Numbered from the stretch's first letter, positions 17,101 through 27,003 are shown. The stretch: DNA of 64,000 nt from G963663365 sp963663365 (GCA_963663365.2 CAXXIH010000008.1:1240001-1304000); one strand, 5' to 3'. The notes: a model not told the origin generated them from the sequence alone. A program made the numbers and translations.

Positions 17101-18591
17101 TCAAATAGGCTCAAACGTGCCTGCGCACTTTTCACGACACACATTCCATGTTTTGGCGCGCAAAGCAGCTTCCTTCATTAAATCCAGGCAACAATCGTTC
17201 AAAGACGAGGCCAACTCGCGCGTCTGCTCCGGGCAGGGTCCGCCTGCATTCTTTCGTGCATTCAAATTGACAGACGGATCGGCGGCAGATCGTGCCTCAT
17301 CTTCAGTCAAAGGAGACCAGCCATGCTCTTTTAGAGCGGCGCCTAGACTTTCCGGAGTAAGCCGACCTTCTCGCTCCGAACCTGCCACCGCATCGGCCAC
17401 AATTTTATAGGCGGCACGGAAAGGCTGTTTTCGAGTCCGGGCCAACATATCCGCAACATCGGCGGCTTCAAGAAATCCCTGCGCGCAGGCGGCTCGCATC
17501 GCCTCCCGGTTCACAGTGAGCCCGGCAACCATTTGAGCAGCCAGGGGAGCCAGCCCCAAAACCTCACGTAACAGGTCCATTATCAAATACTTAGACCACT
17601 GCAAATCCCTGTGGTAGCCGGACATTTCGTTGGCGCCCAGGGCTAACAAGCTTGTGGAAAACCCCAGCGCCAAGGATGTCTTAGCCCGTGTAACCTCCAA
17701 AAGATCAGGATTCCGCTTTTGAGGCATAATCGAACTTCCGGTGGTGAGTTCCTTAGGCAGACCGATAAATCCGAAATTGGGCGATGAAAAAGCAATCAGA
17801 TCCTGAGCCAGCGTGGCCATATGGCGTAAATAGAGTGTTATGTTGACTGACGCCTCGGCATCCGGTTCCCAACGGTTGCCAACAGCATCGGTGGGATGTT
17901 CGAGAACATGGTCAAAACCGAGTAATTCGGCGGCAAATCTCCTATCCAGCGGCCAAGAAGTCCCATAGCCGGCCGCCGCTCCCAGCGGACATACGTCAAT
18001 ATGACTGATCACATCAAGCAGCCGTCTGACATCCCGTTCGAGCGCCGAGGCATGGCCAAGAACCAGACTGCCCCAAGATGTCACCATAGCTGGACGCTGG
18101 TGCGTGAATCCGGGCATAACCGCATCGGCATGGTCGATTCCATGTTGATTCAATACCGAAAACAGTTTGAGAATCTCATAGCAAAGCCCAAGAAGAGCTT
18201 CTCGCAGCCATAAGCGCATATCCGTGGCGATTTGGTCGTTGCGGCTGCGCCCGGTATGCAGTTTGCCGCCGATTTCAGTTCCGGTCTTTTCGGTGACAAA
18301 ACTCTCCACCGCCATATGAATATCTTCACAAGCCGGATCGAGTTGCCATTCGCCCTTTTCAGCGGCCGTTTCAAGCGCCTTAAGAGCCCTAAGAATGCTT
18401 TGCAGTTCATCGGCACGAAGCACCCCGGCACGATGCAGAACCTGTGCATGGGCTCGGTTGGTCCAGATGTCCATGGGCAAAAGCGAAAGATCGGCGGGAG
18501 GAAGAGAACTGACATCCCGCCCCGCACAAAAGCGGACCAGTTCCTCAGCAGCATTTCCCTTCCCTTTTGTTTGCCAAACCGGTTCAGCCAT
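17101..18591 (-). CDS. argH: Argininosuccinate lyase
   Basis: The ATG at 18591 has AAGGGAA upstream and opens with MAEPVWQTKGKG, giving 496 residues. The lyase superfamily signature GSSIMPQKRNPD, which carries the catalytic Ser loop, is intact. HTGRSRNDQIATDMRLW and MPGFTHQRPAMVTSWG are typical of ArgH. It splits argininosuccinate into arginine and fumarate, the last step of arginine synthesis. The protein is about 30 residues longer than the usual 460, mainly at the C-terminus (CPEQTRELASSLNDCCLDLM). It stands alone; no other arg gene is near. Confidence 0.96.
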   Translation of the reverse strand: MAEPVWQTKGKGNAAEELVRFCAGRDVSSLPPADLSLLPMDIWTNRAHAQVLHRAGVLRADELQSILRALKALETAAEKGEWQLDPACEDIHMAVESFVTEKTGTEIGGKLHTGRSRNDQIATDMRLWLREALLGLCYEILKLFSVLNQHGIDHADAVMPGFTHQRPAMVTSWGSLVLGHASALERDVRRLLDVISHIDVCPLGAAAGYGTSWPLDRRFAAELLGFDHVLEHPTDAVGNRWEPDAEASVNITLYLRHMATLAQDLIAFSSPNFGFIGLPKELTTGSSIMPQKRNPDLLEVTRAKTSLALGFSTSLLALGANEMSGYHRDLQWSKYLIMDLLREVLGLAPLAAQMVAGLTVNREAMRAACAQGFLEAADVADMLARTRKQPFRAAYKIVADAVAGSEREGRLTPESLGAALKEHGWSPLTEDEARSAADPSVNLNARKNAGGPCPEQTRELASSLNDCCLDLMKEAALRAKTWNVCREKCAGTFEPI

Positions 18592-18922
18592 TTCGTAATT
18601 CCCTTTTAACATAAATTCAGTATTACGCCGTCCGATTATATGCGTATGTGTAGCCAACGGCGACGGTTAGTGAAGTTACAAAACAACAGCAGAGACCGTT
18701 TATTAAGGCAGATGCTCAAAACGGCGATATAATAAATATAGAATACAAAGGCGGTTGGCCTTTAGACATCTTGAATCGGACATCAGAAGCGAAAACAGGG
18801 CATATACCGCCGGAATGGTCCGGGAGACCGTGAGACGATAAAAGATCGGGATGATGGAGAACACGAGTTAACAGGGAGTTGAGGGCCGTTTCACGGAAGG
18901 TCCGGACCAGGAGGTCCCGATC
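18592..18922. other. Divergent intergenic region, no gene seen
   Basis: The 331 bases between argH and the next plus-strand gene contain the two promoters by position. The last part carries GGACCAGGAGG, which is the likely ribosome binding site of the 18923 gene. I found no RNA gene or conserved site. Confidence 0.5.
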
Positions 18923-19378
18923 ATGAATGGCTCTGAATTCAAATTCGATTTCATCACTCCGAACGCACTCAACGCAACGATAATTGTCTGGTTTTTTGTG
19001 ATTGTTGCCGCGTGTATCTGCGTATTTACTGTTGGTTCCTACCTTTGGAAGCGTTACCTGAAAAACCGCGAATTCCGTTTCGAAATGCAAACGCTGGGCC
19101 TGGATACGGAGCAAGAAGGTACCTTGGCGGCAATTGTTAAGCGCTACCGCATGGATGAGCCGATGAGCATTTTGCTTTCGGAACAGATATTCGATGAAAT
19201 GGCAACCCGGGAAATGGTCCGTATCTTAAGCAGCCCCGCTTCTGCCGAAATCAAAGAGAAATATATCGGCGAACTGTACGATATCCGCCAACGCACCTAT
19301 CAGCACGAATGCGAAGCGTATGAAGACTCGGTGGCTCAGTCAGCAAATACGCCAACATCAAATCCTGCGGGTGCCTAA
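18923..19378 (+). CDS. Small membrane protein of unknown function
   Basis: 151 residues, starting at an ATG after a GGAGG. One strong membrane helix lies at about residues 18-40, followed by WKRYLKNREF. The cytoplasmic part (FEMQTLGLDTEQEGTLAAIVKRYRM, then DEPMSILLSEQIFDE) is helical. It resembles in style the segment that precedes PilZ domains in some spirochaete and related motility proteins, but no PilZ RxxxR/DxSxxG motif is present. The tail is Ala/Asn/Pro-rich. The resemblance is weak, so no function is assigned. A terminator follows. Confidence 0.7.
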   Translation: MNGSEFKFDFITPNALNATIIVWFFVIVAACICVFTVGSYLWKRYLKNREFRFEMQTLGLDTEQEGTLAAIVKRYRMDEPMSILLSEQIFDEMATREMVRILSSPASAEIKEKYIGELYDIRQRTYQHECEAYEDSVAQSANTPTSNPAGA

Positions 19379-19421
19379 CACTTCCATATTGATATTCCCT
19401 TATCGTCATAAGACTTGGGAG

Positions 19422-19467
19422 CAAAACGGCTTGCGGTCCAGCAATGGGCCGCAAGTCTCATTTTTGG
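19422..19467. terminator. Bidirectional terminator between the 18923 gene and lepA
   Basis: The stem CTTGCGGTCC / GGGCCGCAAG has one G-T pair and a six-base loop. It is followed by TCTCATTTTT on the plus strand and by CCGTTTTGC on the minus strand. It lies between two convergent genes. Confidence 0.7.
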
Positions 19468-19507
19468 CAAATGAAAGGATTTTGAAGAAAGCCTGGCGAT
19501 TGCTGCA

Positions 19508-21304
19508 TCAATCGAGATTCAGCACCGCCATAAAGGCCTCTTGAGGGATTTCTACATTGCCGACGTTTTTCATACGCCGTTTTCCCTCTTTTTGGCGTTC
19601 GAGCAATTTACGTTTGCGTGTGATATCGCCGCCGTAACATTTCGCCGTAACATTTTTGCGTAATGCCTTAACCGTCTCACGGGCAATAATCCGGCTGCCC
19701 GCAGCGGCCTGGATAGCAACATCATATTGCTGCCGGGGAACGACTTTGCGTAGTTTTTGTACCAGCGCTTTGCCTTTTTCATAGGCGGTATCGTGATGCA
19801 CAATAACCGAGAGCGCATCGACCGGTTCGCCGTTTACGAGAATATCGAGTTTGGTCAAATGCCCCGGACGGTCATCGATAAATTCATAATCAAAAGACGC
19901 GTAGCCTCGTGATACCGACTTCAGACGGTCATAGAAATCCGAGACAATTTCAGCCAAAGGAAATTCATAACGCATAATCACACGGTCAGGGCCGATATAT
20001 TCCAGGCCCTTATCCATGCCGCGCCGGTCCATGGCCAGTTTCATAATCGAACCAATTGTATCCGGCTTGGTTATGATCGTTGCCTCGATAAACGGCTCAA
20101 GCAACGTCTTAATTTCATGCGGTTCCGGCAACTGTGAAGGATTGTCAATGATCAGTTCTTCGCCGTTTTCTTTATGAACCACATATTCGACATTCGGAGC
20201 GGTAATCACCAAATCAAGGTCGAATTCACGCTCCAAGCGTTCTTGAACCACATCCATATGCAACAAGCCCAGAAATCCGCAACGGAATCCGAATCCCAAA
20301 GCTGCGCTGGTTTCCGGTTCGAAATGAAAACCGGCATCGTTCAATTGGAGTTTTTCCAGAGCAGCCCGCAGCAATTCGAAATCGGCCGTATTCGTGGGAT
20401 ACATCCCGCAAAAGACCATGGATTTCGCAGGCTGATAGCCGGGCAAGGGCTTGGCGGCGGGATTTTTTTTCAGCGTGATTGTATCCCCAACCTGCACATC
20501 GGTGACTTCCCGGATATTGGCGACGATATACCCCACGCTACCGGCGGGCAGTTCCTTGGCGGGAACCGCTTTGGGCAGAAAAATCCCTACTTCTTCAATC
20601 TCAAAAACTTTTCCCGATCCCATAAACTGGATCACATCGTCTTTTTGAAATGATCCGTCAACGATACGAACATAGGCGATGACTCCCCGGAATTGATTAA
20701 AAATACTATCAATCACCAAAGCCCGGGGCGGCGCGGAGGGATCGCCTTGGGGCGGGGGAATCCGCTTGACGATGGCCTCCAGCATGTCTTCAACACCGCG
20801 TCCATCTTTAGCGCTGGTGTAAATGACTTCTTTTTCTTCTGTCCCCATCAAATCATGGAGTTGCGTCATTACTCCGGCGGGATCGGCGGCCGGAAGATCG
20901 ATCTTGTTAATGACAGGAATGATATCCAGGTTTTGTTCGAGCGCTTTATAGAAATTGGCGACAGTCTGAGCTTCGATCCCCTGTGAAGCGTCAACCACAA
21001 GCAACGCGCCCTCACAGGCCGCAAGACTGCGGGAAACCTCATATGAGAAATCGACATGGCCGGGAGTATCAATCAGGTTGAGATAGTATTCATGGCCATC
21101 GCGGGCCTTATAGAGAAGCCGCGCGGTTTGGGCCTTGATAGTAATGCCTCGTTCCCGCTCTAAATCCATAGTATCGAGCAGCTGCTCCCGCATCTCACGT
21201 TTGGAAACAGTCCCCGTGGTCTCCAACAGACGGTCGGCCAGCGTGGATTTCCCATGATCGATATGGGCGACAATCGAAAAATTTCGTATACGATTCTGAT
21301 CCAT
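19508..21304 (-). CDS. lepA: Elongation factor 4 (LepA)
   Basis: 598 residues, normal for LepA. The GTPase motifs are present: AHIDHGKSTL (G1), DTPGHVDF (G3) and NKIDLPAADP (G4), with ERGITIKAQT in switch I. The LepA-specific C-terminal domain is seen in YASFDYEFIDDRPGHLTKLDI and in KALRKNVTAKCYGGDITRKRKLL. LepA is a ribosomal GTPase acting on stalled or mispositioned ribosomes, mainly membrane-associated. The usual partner lepB is not next to it. Confidence 0.98.
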   Translation of the reverse strand: MDQNRIRNFSIVAHIDHGKSTLADRLLETTGTVSKREMREQLLDTMDLERERGITIKAQTARLLYKARDGHEYYLNLIDTPGHVDFSYEVSRSLAACEGALLVVDASQGIEAQTVANFYKALEQNLDIIPVINKIDLPAADPAGVMTQLHDLMGTEEKEVIYTSAKDGRGVEDMLEAIVKRIPPPQGDPSAPPRALVIDSIFNQFRGVIAYVRIVDGSFQKDDVIQFMGSGKVFEIEEVGIFLPKAVPAKELPAGSVGYIVANIREVTDVQVGDTITLKKNPAAKPLPGYQPAKSMVFCGMYPTNTADFELLRAALEKLQLNDAGFHFEPETSAALGFGFRCGFLGLLHMDVVQERLEREFDLDLVITAPNVEYVVHKENGEELIIDNPSQLPEPHEIKTLLEPFIEATIITKPDTIGSIMKLAMDRRGMDKGLEYIGPDRVIMRYEFPLAEIVSDFYDRLKSVSRGYASFDYEFIDDRPGHLTKLDILVNGEPVDALSVIVHHDTAYEKGKALVQKLRKVVPRQQYDVAIQAAAGSRIIARETVKALRKNVTAKCYGGDITRKRKLLERQKEGKRRMKNVGNVEIPQEAFMAVLNLD

Positions 21305-21477
21305 CGTGTTTTGCGGTTACTCTAATCTTAATTCAAGCGCTCCGGACGTTGGCGAACGAGAATCCAAGCCCATTAGGCTAAGTTCCGTCCAGCTGAGCAA
21401 ACATATTTAATGGTGTGGTTGCCGGAGACAGGGCCGCGAGAGTATACGTTGAGCAGTTGACTGACTCAAACCAAACC

Positions 21478-22275
21478 ATGATATCAACCGACATGGAACG
21501 ATTACCACCATTGCAGACTTATCCTTCGAACGAGAGTGCAAACGAGACTTATGGCCCGGTACATCCGCCGGAAAGCGTGGCCATTCTTGTTCCTTGTTTT
21601 AATACATCCCAAACGGCCTTTGAGGTTCTACATGCTTCGGAGCCTTACGCACGTACGCTGCTGGCAATTAACGACGGTTCAACGGACGATACTGCTCATT
21701 GGCTCCACATAGCCCCGGCGGAGGTTCTATCTTGGGAAAAGAACCGCGGAAAAGGACATGTGATCGTTGAGGGCATGCGCCGTTTGTGGAATATGCCGGG
21801 ATGGGAGGTCATGATCACGGTCGACAGCGACGGTCAACACAGCCCGGCTGACATCCCCAAGCTGCTACGCAAACAATTGCAGACCGGCGCGGATATCGTT
21901 GTTGGCTCGCGTGATTTCCGAAACAAGGGGGTTCCCTCAATCCGCCGCATGGCCAACCGTGTCAGCTCACGCCTGATCCGAAGGCTTACGGGCTTGGAAG
22001 TGCCCGATGTGCAGTGCGGTCTGCGGTTATTTACCCGGTCGGCCGTGCAAAAACTGTTGCCTCATCTCAAGGGCGGATCGTTTGAAGTTGAAACTGACAT
22101 CCTGCTGCTGGCCGACCACTTGGGATTAACGATTCGAGATACATCCATTGAGACAATTTACCGAGTCGAATCGTCAAAACGCTCATCTTGGAGAGCGATA
22201 CACCATAGCCGTCTGATTCTTAAGGTTTGTTGGAATCATCTTTGGGTGCGCAGAAGGCGATTGCCTCGAGGATAG
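21478..22275 (+). CDS. Glycosyltransferase family 2 (DPM1/polyprenyl type)
   Basis: About 265 residues from the ATG at 21478; a GTG at 21415 would add 21 residues of poor composition. The GT-A fold is evident: SVAILVPCFNTSQT, LAINDGSTDDTA, NRGKGHVIVEGM and the DxD-type motif TVDSDGQHSPADIP. PDVQCGLRLFTRSAV resembles polyprenol-phosphate sugar transferases. There is no membrane tail. The likely reaction is sugar transfer from a nucleotide sugar to a lipid or glycan; the acceptor is unknown. The next gene starts 20 bases later and may be cotranscribed. Confidence 0.88.
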   Translation: MISTDMERLPPLQTYPSNESANETYGPVHPPESVAILVPCFNTSQTAFEVLHASEPYARTLLAINDGSTDDTAHWLHIAPAEVLSWEKNRGKGHVIVEGMRRLWNMPGWEVMITVDSDGQHSPADIPKLLRKQLQTGADIVVGSRDFRNKGVPSIRRMANRVSSRLIRRLTGLEVPDVQCGLRLFTRSAVQKLLPHLKGGSFEVETDILLLADHLGLTIRDTSIETIYRVESSKRSSWRAIHHSRLILKVCWNHLWVRRRRLPRG

Positions 22276-22295
22276 GCATGCCATAGGGAGGTGTT

Positions 22296-22751
22296 ATGAA
22301 AGGTCTGCGCTGGACACTCGTCATTGCCGTTGCCGTCCTCTTGGCATTTTTGGGTTATTCGTTCTTTTTCGCATCTGATGAGACACGTATTGCACGGACA
22401 ATCGAAAAGGGCCGCCGGGCATTTGAAAAGGAACAATTGCTGCGCATGCTTTCATTCATTTCCAGCGATTACCGGGATGAATACGGGTATGAAAAGAGTT
22501 CGTTGCTTGGCTCAATGCGTACCTTTTTCTCAGAGCATAACGATATCCAAGTCAAAATTCTGAAAATGGAAATCACGGTTACTCCGGAAGACGGCGTTGC
22601 GGTTGTCAATTTGCTGTTGGCTTTCGGTGGTGATGTGGTAGACGAAAGATTCCAAGGCAGAGCCCTGCATCAGGAAGAAGGCACAAGTGTGCGTATCGAT
22701 ATGAAAAAAGAAGGACGGGCCTGGAGAGTGGTCCGTTTCTCAATGCGTTGA
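22296..22751 (+). CDS. Membrane-anchored protein, possibly NTF2/SnoaL-like
   Basis: 151 residues with an excellent ribosome binding site (AGGGAGGTGTT). The N-terminus is an uncleaved-type anchor (RWTLVIAVAVLLAFLGYSFFF). The soluble part runs from a long helix (TRIARTIEKGRRAFEKEQ) through alternating strands to WRVVRFSMR. This order resembles the small alpha+beta barrels of the NTF2/SnoaL type, which end in the same sort of strand. That fold is a guess from pattern. It follows the GT2 gene closely. Confidence 0.7.
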   Translation: MKGLRWTLVIAVAVLLAFLGYSFFFASDETRIARTIEKGRRAFEKEQLLRMLSFISSDYRDEYGYEKSSLLGSMRTFFSEHNDIQVKILKMEITVTPEDGVAVVNLLLAFGGDVVDERFQGRALHQEEGTSVRIDMKKEGRAWRVVRFSMR

Positions 22752-22790
22752 TAGACAGTAAATTTCGTCGATAGACATACAGAAGGACTT

Positions 22791-23423
22791 TTACTTGGAG
22801 TGGGGTGTAAAAAGTTCCCAATCGATTGAAGTCACAACATCCGGATCAGGTGTAACAAACGCCTGGTATTCCGTATAAACATCATACGAGATCACATCTT
22901 CCAAACTGTTTTCATCTCCGACAATCTCAAAATCCATGCTTAGGATCGACACTCCGGCCGGAGGTTTAATTTCGATTGAATCGATTGCCAAAATATCCTC
23001 AGATGTTGAGCGCCTATAAATACTACGCCGGCCAACTTCATAGCCCTGCTCTTTAAGTATGATTTGGAAACGATTGCGTAAACGGATGGTCCAATCCACA
23101 AAGGAATCATCCTGAAAAGGGTACGTAACATCATGATTCTCGGGCAAGACAATCGAGAGACGCGTTCCGTTGCTGGCAAGCATCCGCACGATGACCATAC
23201 GATGCGGCGCACCGGATTTGGCGGAAAGTCCCCGGCTGGCAATGACTAAGAGCCGCGCTTCACCTTCGGGTACGACTTCATCAATCTCTTGGGCGGCGGC
23301 ATCCGGAATCATGACAAGCGCACTAAGCAACAGGCCCACGGAAAGGGACGCAACGGTACACAATAACCGCTTCCTAAACACACGCCGCGTCTCAATAGAT
23401 TCCGGTTTTGGGGTCAATTCCAT
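22791..23423 (-). CDS. Exported or membrane-anchored protein of unknown family
   Basis: The ATG at 23423 follows GGAGAATTC and gives about 210 residues. A basic N-terminus (ETRRVFRKRLL) leads into a signal peptide with a possible cut after PDAAAQ. The mature part is beta-rich (EARLLVIASRGLSAKSGAPH, TRLSIVLPENHDVTYPF), with no cysteines and no recognised motif. It converges with the 22296 gene, 39 bases apart. Confidence 0.65.
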   Translation of the reverse strand: MELTPKPESIETRRVFRKRLLCTVASLSVGLLLSALVMIPDAAAQEIDEVVPEGEARLLVIASRGLSAKSGAPHRMVIVRMLASNGTRLSIVLPENHDVTYPFQDDSFVDWTIRLRNRFQIILKEQGYEVGRRSIYRRSTSEDILAIDSIEIKPPAGVSILSMDFEIVGDENSLEDVISYDVYTEYQAFVTPDPDVVTSIDWELFTPHSK

Positions 23424-23932
23424 GATGCGAATTCTCCTTTTCGAAGAGTAACATAACCCGAGAGGCGTTTCCCGTCGGCACATCCTTCAGGATCTTATCG
23501 CTTTTGCATCGTTCCAATGATGCCATTACCGAATACGGTTTGCGCCTTATGTGCGCCATCTTTTTCACCTATGGAACGTAATGATCCAGATTGCGGGACG
23601 TCTGCTAGGCGCAGCTACCCCCAGGCAAACCAAGTGAGTTGCTAACATAAATTGTGACCGCAACCGAGCCCAGTTCAATCTAGCTGATTGCTGCGGAGGT
23701 CTATGCCTAAAGATATTCAACAACACCGCAGGTGAAATTGTAACGGTTGGGATGAGGACAAAATTGGGCTTTCTACCTTGAGGATCACAGGCAGGCCAAA
23801 TAGGATCTACCTCGATAGCCATTGCATCACCGTTTAGGGGGATCCCCTCCAAGGCGTTGTAAGGAAGGTATTGTAGCAATGAACCGAGGATCCAAAGCCG
23901 CAAAGAAAGGATACTTTAAAAGGAAGGGCAAC
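23424..23932. other. Divergent intergenic region upstream of ferritin, no gene seen
   Basis: About 510 bases between two divergent genes. Frames across it are short and have no family resemblance. The bases just before 23933 (AAAAGGAAGGGCAAC) form the ferritin ribosome binding site. I could not find a convincing Fur box. Confidence 0.5.
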
Positions 23933-24439
23933 ATGAACAAAAAGATGGAAAAAGCTTTTAACAAGCAGATCAATGCCGAGATCTATTCTTCGTATCTATA
24001 TTATGCCATGGAGGCATATTTCCAATCGAAAAATCTTAAAGGTTGCGCAACCTGGATGCATTATCAGGCCATGGAAGAGTTGATCCATGTCATCAAGTTT
24101 TCCGAATACATCAACAACCGTGGCGGACGGGTGAAACTTGAGGCAATCGAAGCACCACAGTTTGAATGGGATTCTCCTTTGGCAGCCTTTGAGGCGGCCT
24201 ATGCTCATGAACAAAAAGTGAGCGGCTTAATCAATAAGCTCGTCGATCTTGCCAAAGAAGAGAGCGACCACGCATCCGATGCGCTCCTGCAGTGGTTTGT
24301 AACGGAGCAGGTTGAAGAAGAAGCGACGGTGGATGAGATCGTCCAGAACTTCAAGATTGCGGGAGACTCAGGACCGGGGTTGTTCATGATCGATCAGCAG
24401 CTGGGCCAGAGGACACCACCGGCTCCTCCGGCGGCATAA
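23933..24439 (+). CDS. Bacterial non-haem ferritin (FtnA-like)
   Basis: 168 residues from the ATG at 23933, close to the usual length. The four-helix ferritin pattern is clear: NKQINAEIYSSYLYYAM with the first ferroxidase Glu, MEELIHVIKFSEYI with the Glu-x-x-His pair, AYAHEQKVSGLINKLVDLAKEE, and LLQWFVTEQVEEEATVDEIV at the third and fourth helices. Such proteins oxidise Fe(II) and store iron in a 24-mer shell. The C-terminus is a short Pro/Ala tail (RTPPAPPAA). It is a single-gene unit with its own terminator. Confidence 0.95.
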   Translation: MNKKMEKAFNKQINAEIYSSYLYYAMEAYFQSKNLKGCATWMHYQAMEELIHVIKFSEYINNRGGRVKLEAIEAPQFEWDSPLAAFEAAYAHEQKVSGLINKLVDLAKEESDHASDALLQWFVTEQVEEEATVDEIVQNFKIAGDSGPGLFMIDQQLGQRTPPAPPAA

Positions 24440-24510
24440 ACCGGACAGCCTCTATCAAGTATTACAGGGCTGCGTATGTCATACGCGGAAAATACAATCT
24501 ACATATTGCA

Positions 24511-24549
24511 TACAAAAAGGCCCGCCGGTTGGCGGGCCTTCTCTATTCT
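24511..24549. terminator. Bidirectional terminator between ferritin and the C45 hydrolase gene
   Basis: A ten-pair GC-rich stem (AAGGCCCGCC / GGCGGGCCTT) with a GGTT loop. The T-tract is best on the minus strand (CCTTTTTGTATG); on the plus strand it is followed by CTCTATTCTG. It serves two convergent genes. Confidence 0.85.
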
Positions 24550-24598
24550 GAAATCTTGAATGACATCGGCATAACGCAGCTTTTGCCATGACGTTCAT

Positions 24599-25849
24599 TT
24601 AGCGCAATGCGGTCACTTCACCATCGAGGTTGAGTTTGAAGTGATGGTAGGGCTGATTGCAGGATGGTTCGCCATTGGGACCGGCATGTGCCACCCATGC
24701 TTCGCCGGTTGCGGGATGGAAGATGGCATTGTGTAGATTGCCCTTCATCGACACCGGACGCTTAATCAGTTCCATCAGTTTATTCTGATCAACCTGCCCA
24801 TAGGCCGACTCCAGACGTTCCATAAACAGTTTGGCGCGATCCTGCCCGGAGATAATAATCGTATCCTTGGGCTGTTTGTTTAAGAAACCGCTCCAGTCGC
24901 CGCTCTTAAATAGAATCTGGAATTTAGATTCCTCCAAATCGAGAGCATCGACCAGAATTTTGTTCCCGCCAACATCCCCACTCGGTGCGGTGGGAAGATT
25001 GAAGAGACCGTAAGTTGTGCCCGGTTTTGTGAAGTGAATACGTTTGGCCGTCGAATAAACTCCGCGCGCATCATTAATCTTCGCATCGGAGATAACATAG
25101 TAATATTCGCACGTGCGCGGTGTGTCTTTCATCATTTTGACGGCTTCATCCAGCGTCGAGGCCGTCTCTGCGATTTCCCGCAGGAGGAATGTCATAGGCA
25201 TGCCATCCCATGAGCCTTGGCCTGCACCGCCCATTTCACCGAGACCGATTTGCTGATCGTTCATGGCTGTGACTGTGCCTGAAAGGCCCGCGTAGCCGAC
25301 ATTCATCCAGCTGTGATGGTCTTTGGGTTCATAAATAATAATCACGGCGTTGTCTTGCAGCCCTCGATCGGTCATGTAATCCAAGATACGGACATGATAC
25401 AAAGAGCCATCGGTAGTAGCGTCGCCCATCAAAGCGAAGCCGCTGCAATGGAACGCTTCGGGGAAAAAGTTCCCGGCCAATACGGTTTCGTAATCGAGCC
25501 CCGAACCTTCAGACACACCCCGCATCTCCTCAAAAAAGCGCTCGGGAACATGCGGCTTAAGCTGTTCGTGCATCGCCCCCCGGCCCATTTTGTACATTTT
25601 GTAGACGGGATGTTCGGCCATCTCCTCATTTTCGGTTACATTCAGGAGATTCTTTTTAATTTTATCAGCTAGCAATTTGCCGTGCTGATACCCCATGTCG
25701 TAATAATCACCCTTGAGGTGCAACACGAGCTGCCCGTCGATATTCTCTAAATAACCATCTCCCTCGCGGGCAACGATTTCTGACCATACGGATGTCCCCC
25801 CCAACGTAAGGACAAAGATACCGAGTACAAATAAAACGGATCGCTTCAT
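24599..25849 (-). CDS. Secreted C45-type Ntn hydrolase (acyltransferase/amidase-like)
   Basis: 416 residues with a clean signal peptide (MKRSVLFVLGIFVLTLGGTSVWS). HLKGDYYDMGYQHGKLLADKI is the entry motif of the C45/phospholipase B-like group. FHCSGFALMGDATTDGSLYHVR is the autoproteolytic site: the Cys becomes the N-terminal nucleophile, as in acyl-CoA:6-APA acyltransferase. GLSGTVTAMNDQQIGLGEMGG matches the usual downstream strand. Family members cleave or form amide bonds of small molecules, peptides or bile salts; the substrate here is unknown. The location is periplasm or outside. Confidence 0.85.
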   Translation of the reverse strand: MKRSVLFVLGIFVLTLGGTSVWSEIVAREGDGYLENIDGQLVLHLKGDYYDMGYQHGKLLADKIKKNLLNVTENEEMAEHPVYKMYKMGRGAMHEQLKPHVPERFFEEMRGVSEGSGLDYETVLAGNFFPEAFHCSGFALMGDATTDGSLYHVRILDYMTDRGLQDNAVIIIYEPKDHHSWMNVGYAGLSGTVTAMNDQQIGLGEMGGAGQGSWDGMPMTFLLREIAETASTLDEAVKMMKDTPRTCEYYYVISDAKINDARGVYSTAKRIHFTKPGTTYGLFNLPTAPSGDVGGNKILVDALDLEESKFQILFKSGDWSGFLNKQPKDTIIISGQDRAKLFMERLESAYGQVDQNKLMELIKRPVSMKGNLHNAIFHPATGEAWVAHAGPNGEPSCNQPYHHFKLNLDGEVTALR

Positions 25850-26261
25850 GCGTACGCTCCTTTTTTCGAAACAAAGATTTACTGGATTTTCCTATTTTAT
25901 CCTAAAATGCATCGTATAACGAGGACAGGTTAAGAAATTATTATTGTCATGGCTCAACACATTGAGCCGTATACGTTTCTGTCAAGACCCAAGGTCAATG
26001 AGCGAATACGGATCACGGTTCCCCGTTGGAGTCACATCCTGACAACAGATCAAAGCAGAGCGATGCTTCCACAATTCGCCATCCGTAATTGCCACCATTA
26101 TCAATCATGTCAATCTCCGGCTAGGACTCGGCCAAGTGAGAAATACACAGAATAAAAGCCATCCTCGATCATAATCCCGGGGGTATATCAAGAACCTGCA
26201 AACAGGCATAATCGGTAGCATCGAAATCGAGGCCGGAAGCCTTCGCCAAAGGAGTGACACA
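25850..26261. other. Divergent intergenic region, no gene seen
   Basis: 412 bases between two divergent genes for exported proteins. The part near 25870-25945 is AT-rich. No tRNA, repeat copy or riboswitch was recognised. Confidence 0.5.
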
Positions 26262-26987
26262 ATGGCACGTTTAAGTCTTGTATTCATACTAAGCGCCGTT
26301 CTATTGGGAGTGACGATTGTGAATGCCGAAGAACCGATCCGTATTGCAATTACAACCGGCGGGCACGGCTATGACCGTGAACCCTTCCACGCGGCATTCC
26401 GAAGCATGGAAGGTATCGAGTTTTTTGTCGCTGAATATCCCAAGGCCGAAGAACTCTTCCAGCCCGAAGTACGCAAAAACATCGACGTGTTTGTCTTCTA
26501 CGATATGAACCGGGAAATCGCCGAGAGCACCAAACAGAACATGCTCGACATGCTCAAGGAAGGCAAAGGCATCGTGGCCATCCATCACTGCATTGCCAGT
26601 TATCCGGAATGGAAGGAATACACCAATATCATCGCGTCCCGTTATTTTTTGAATCCGGAAACCTTTCAAGGCAAAGCCTGGGAAAAATCGACTTACAAAC
26701 ATGATGAATGGGTGGATGCCAAAGTCGCAGCCAAAGATCATCCCGTAATGAAAGGTCTAAGCGATTTTCGGATTTACGATGAAGTCTACGGCAATCATTG
26801 GGTTTCGCCCGATGTTACGGTGTTGCTTACGACAGAGCATCCCGAAAGCCAAGGAGCACTGGCCTGGGCGCATACCTGCAAGAACGCGCGAGTTGTCTAT
26901 ATCCAGCTCGGCCACGGCAAAGAATCCTACGCCAATCCCAACTTCCAAACGCTGGTCCGCAACGCCATCCAGTGGGTGAAGAAATAA
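26262..26987 (+). CDS. Secreted ThuA-like (trehalose utilisation) domain protein
   Basis: 241 residues. The N-terminus is a signal peptide (ARLSLVFILSAVLLGVTIVNA). The rest is a full ThuA-like domain (PF06283), a class I amidotransferase-like fold: RIAITTGGHGYDREPF, GKGIVAIHHCIASYPEW, KDHPVMKGLSDF, then YGNHWVSPDVTVLL and VVYIQLGHG. Members take part in disaccharide metabolism, often in secreted forms near sugar dehydrogenases. No such partner is next to it. A repeat island follows the stop directly. Confidence 0.9.
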   Translation: MARLSLVFILSAVLLGVTIVNAEEPIRIAITTGGHGYDREPFHAAFRSMEGIEFFVAEYPKAEELFQPEVRKNIDVFVFYDMNREIAESTKQNMLDMLKEGKGIVAIHHCIASYPEWKEYTNIIASRYFLNPETFQGKAWEKSTYKHDEWVDAKVAAKDHPVMKGLSDFRIYDEVYGNHWVSPDVTVLLTTEHPESQGALAWAHTCKNARVVYIQLGHGKESYANPNFQTLVRNAIQWVKK

Positions 26988-27003
26988 AACAGCCGCATAG
27001 GCG

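Noticed and set aside
18923..19378. PilZ-domain protein
   Set aside because: The RxxxR and DxSxxG c-di-GMP-binding motifs are absent; only the upstream helical style is similar.
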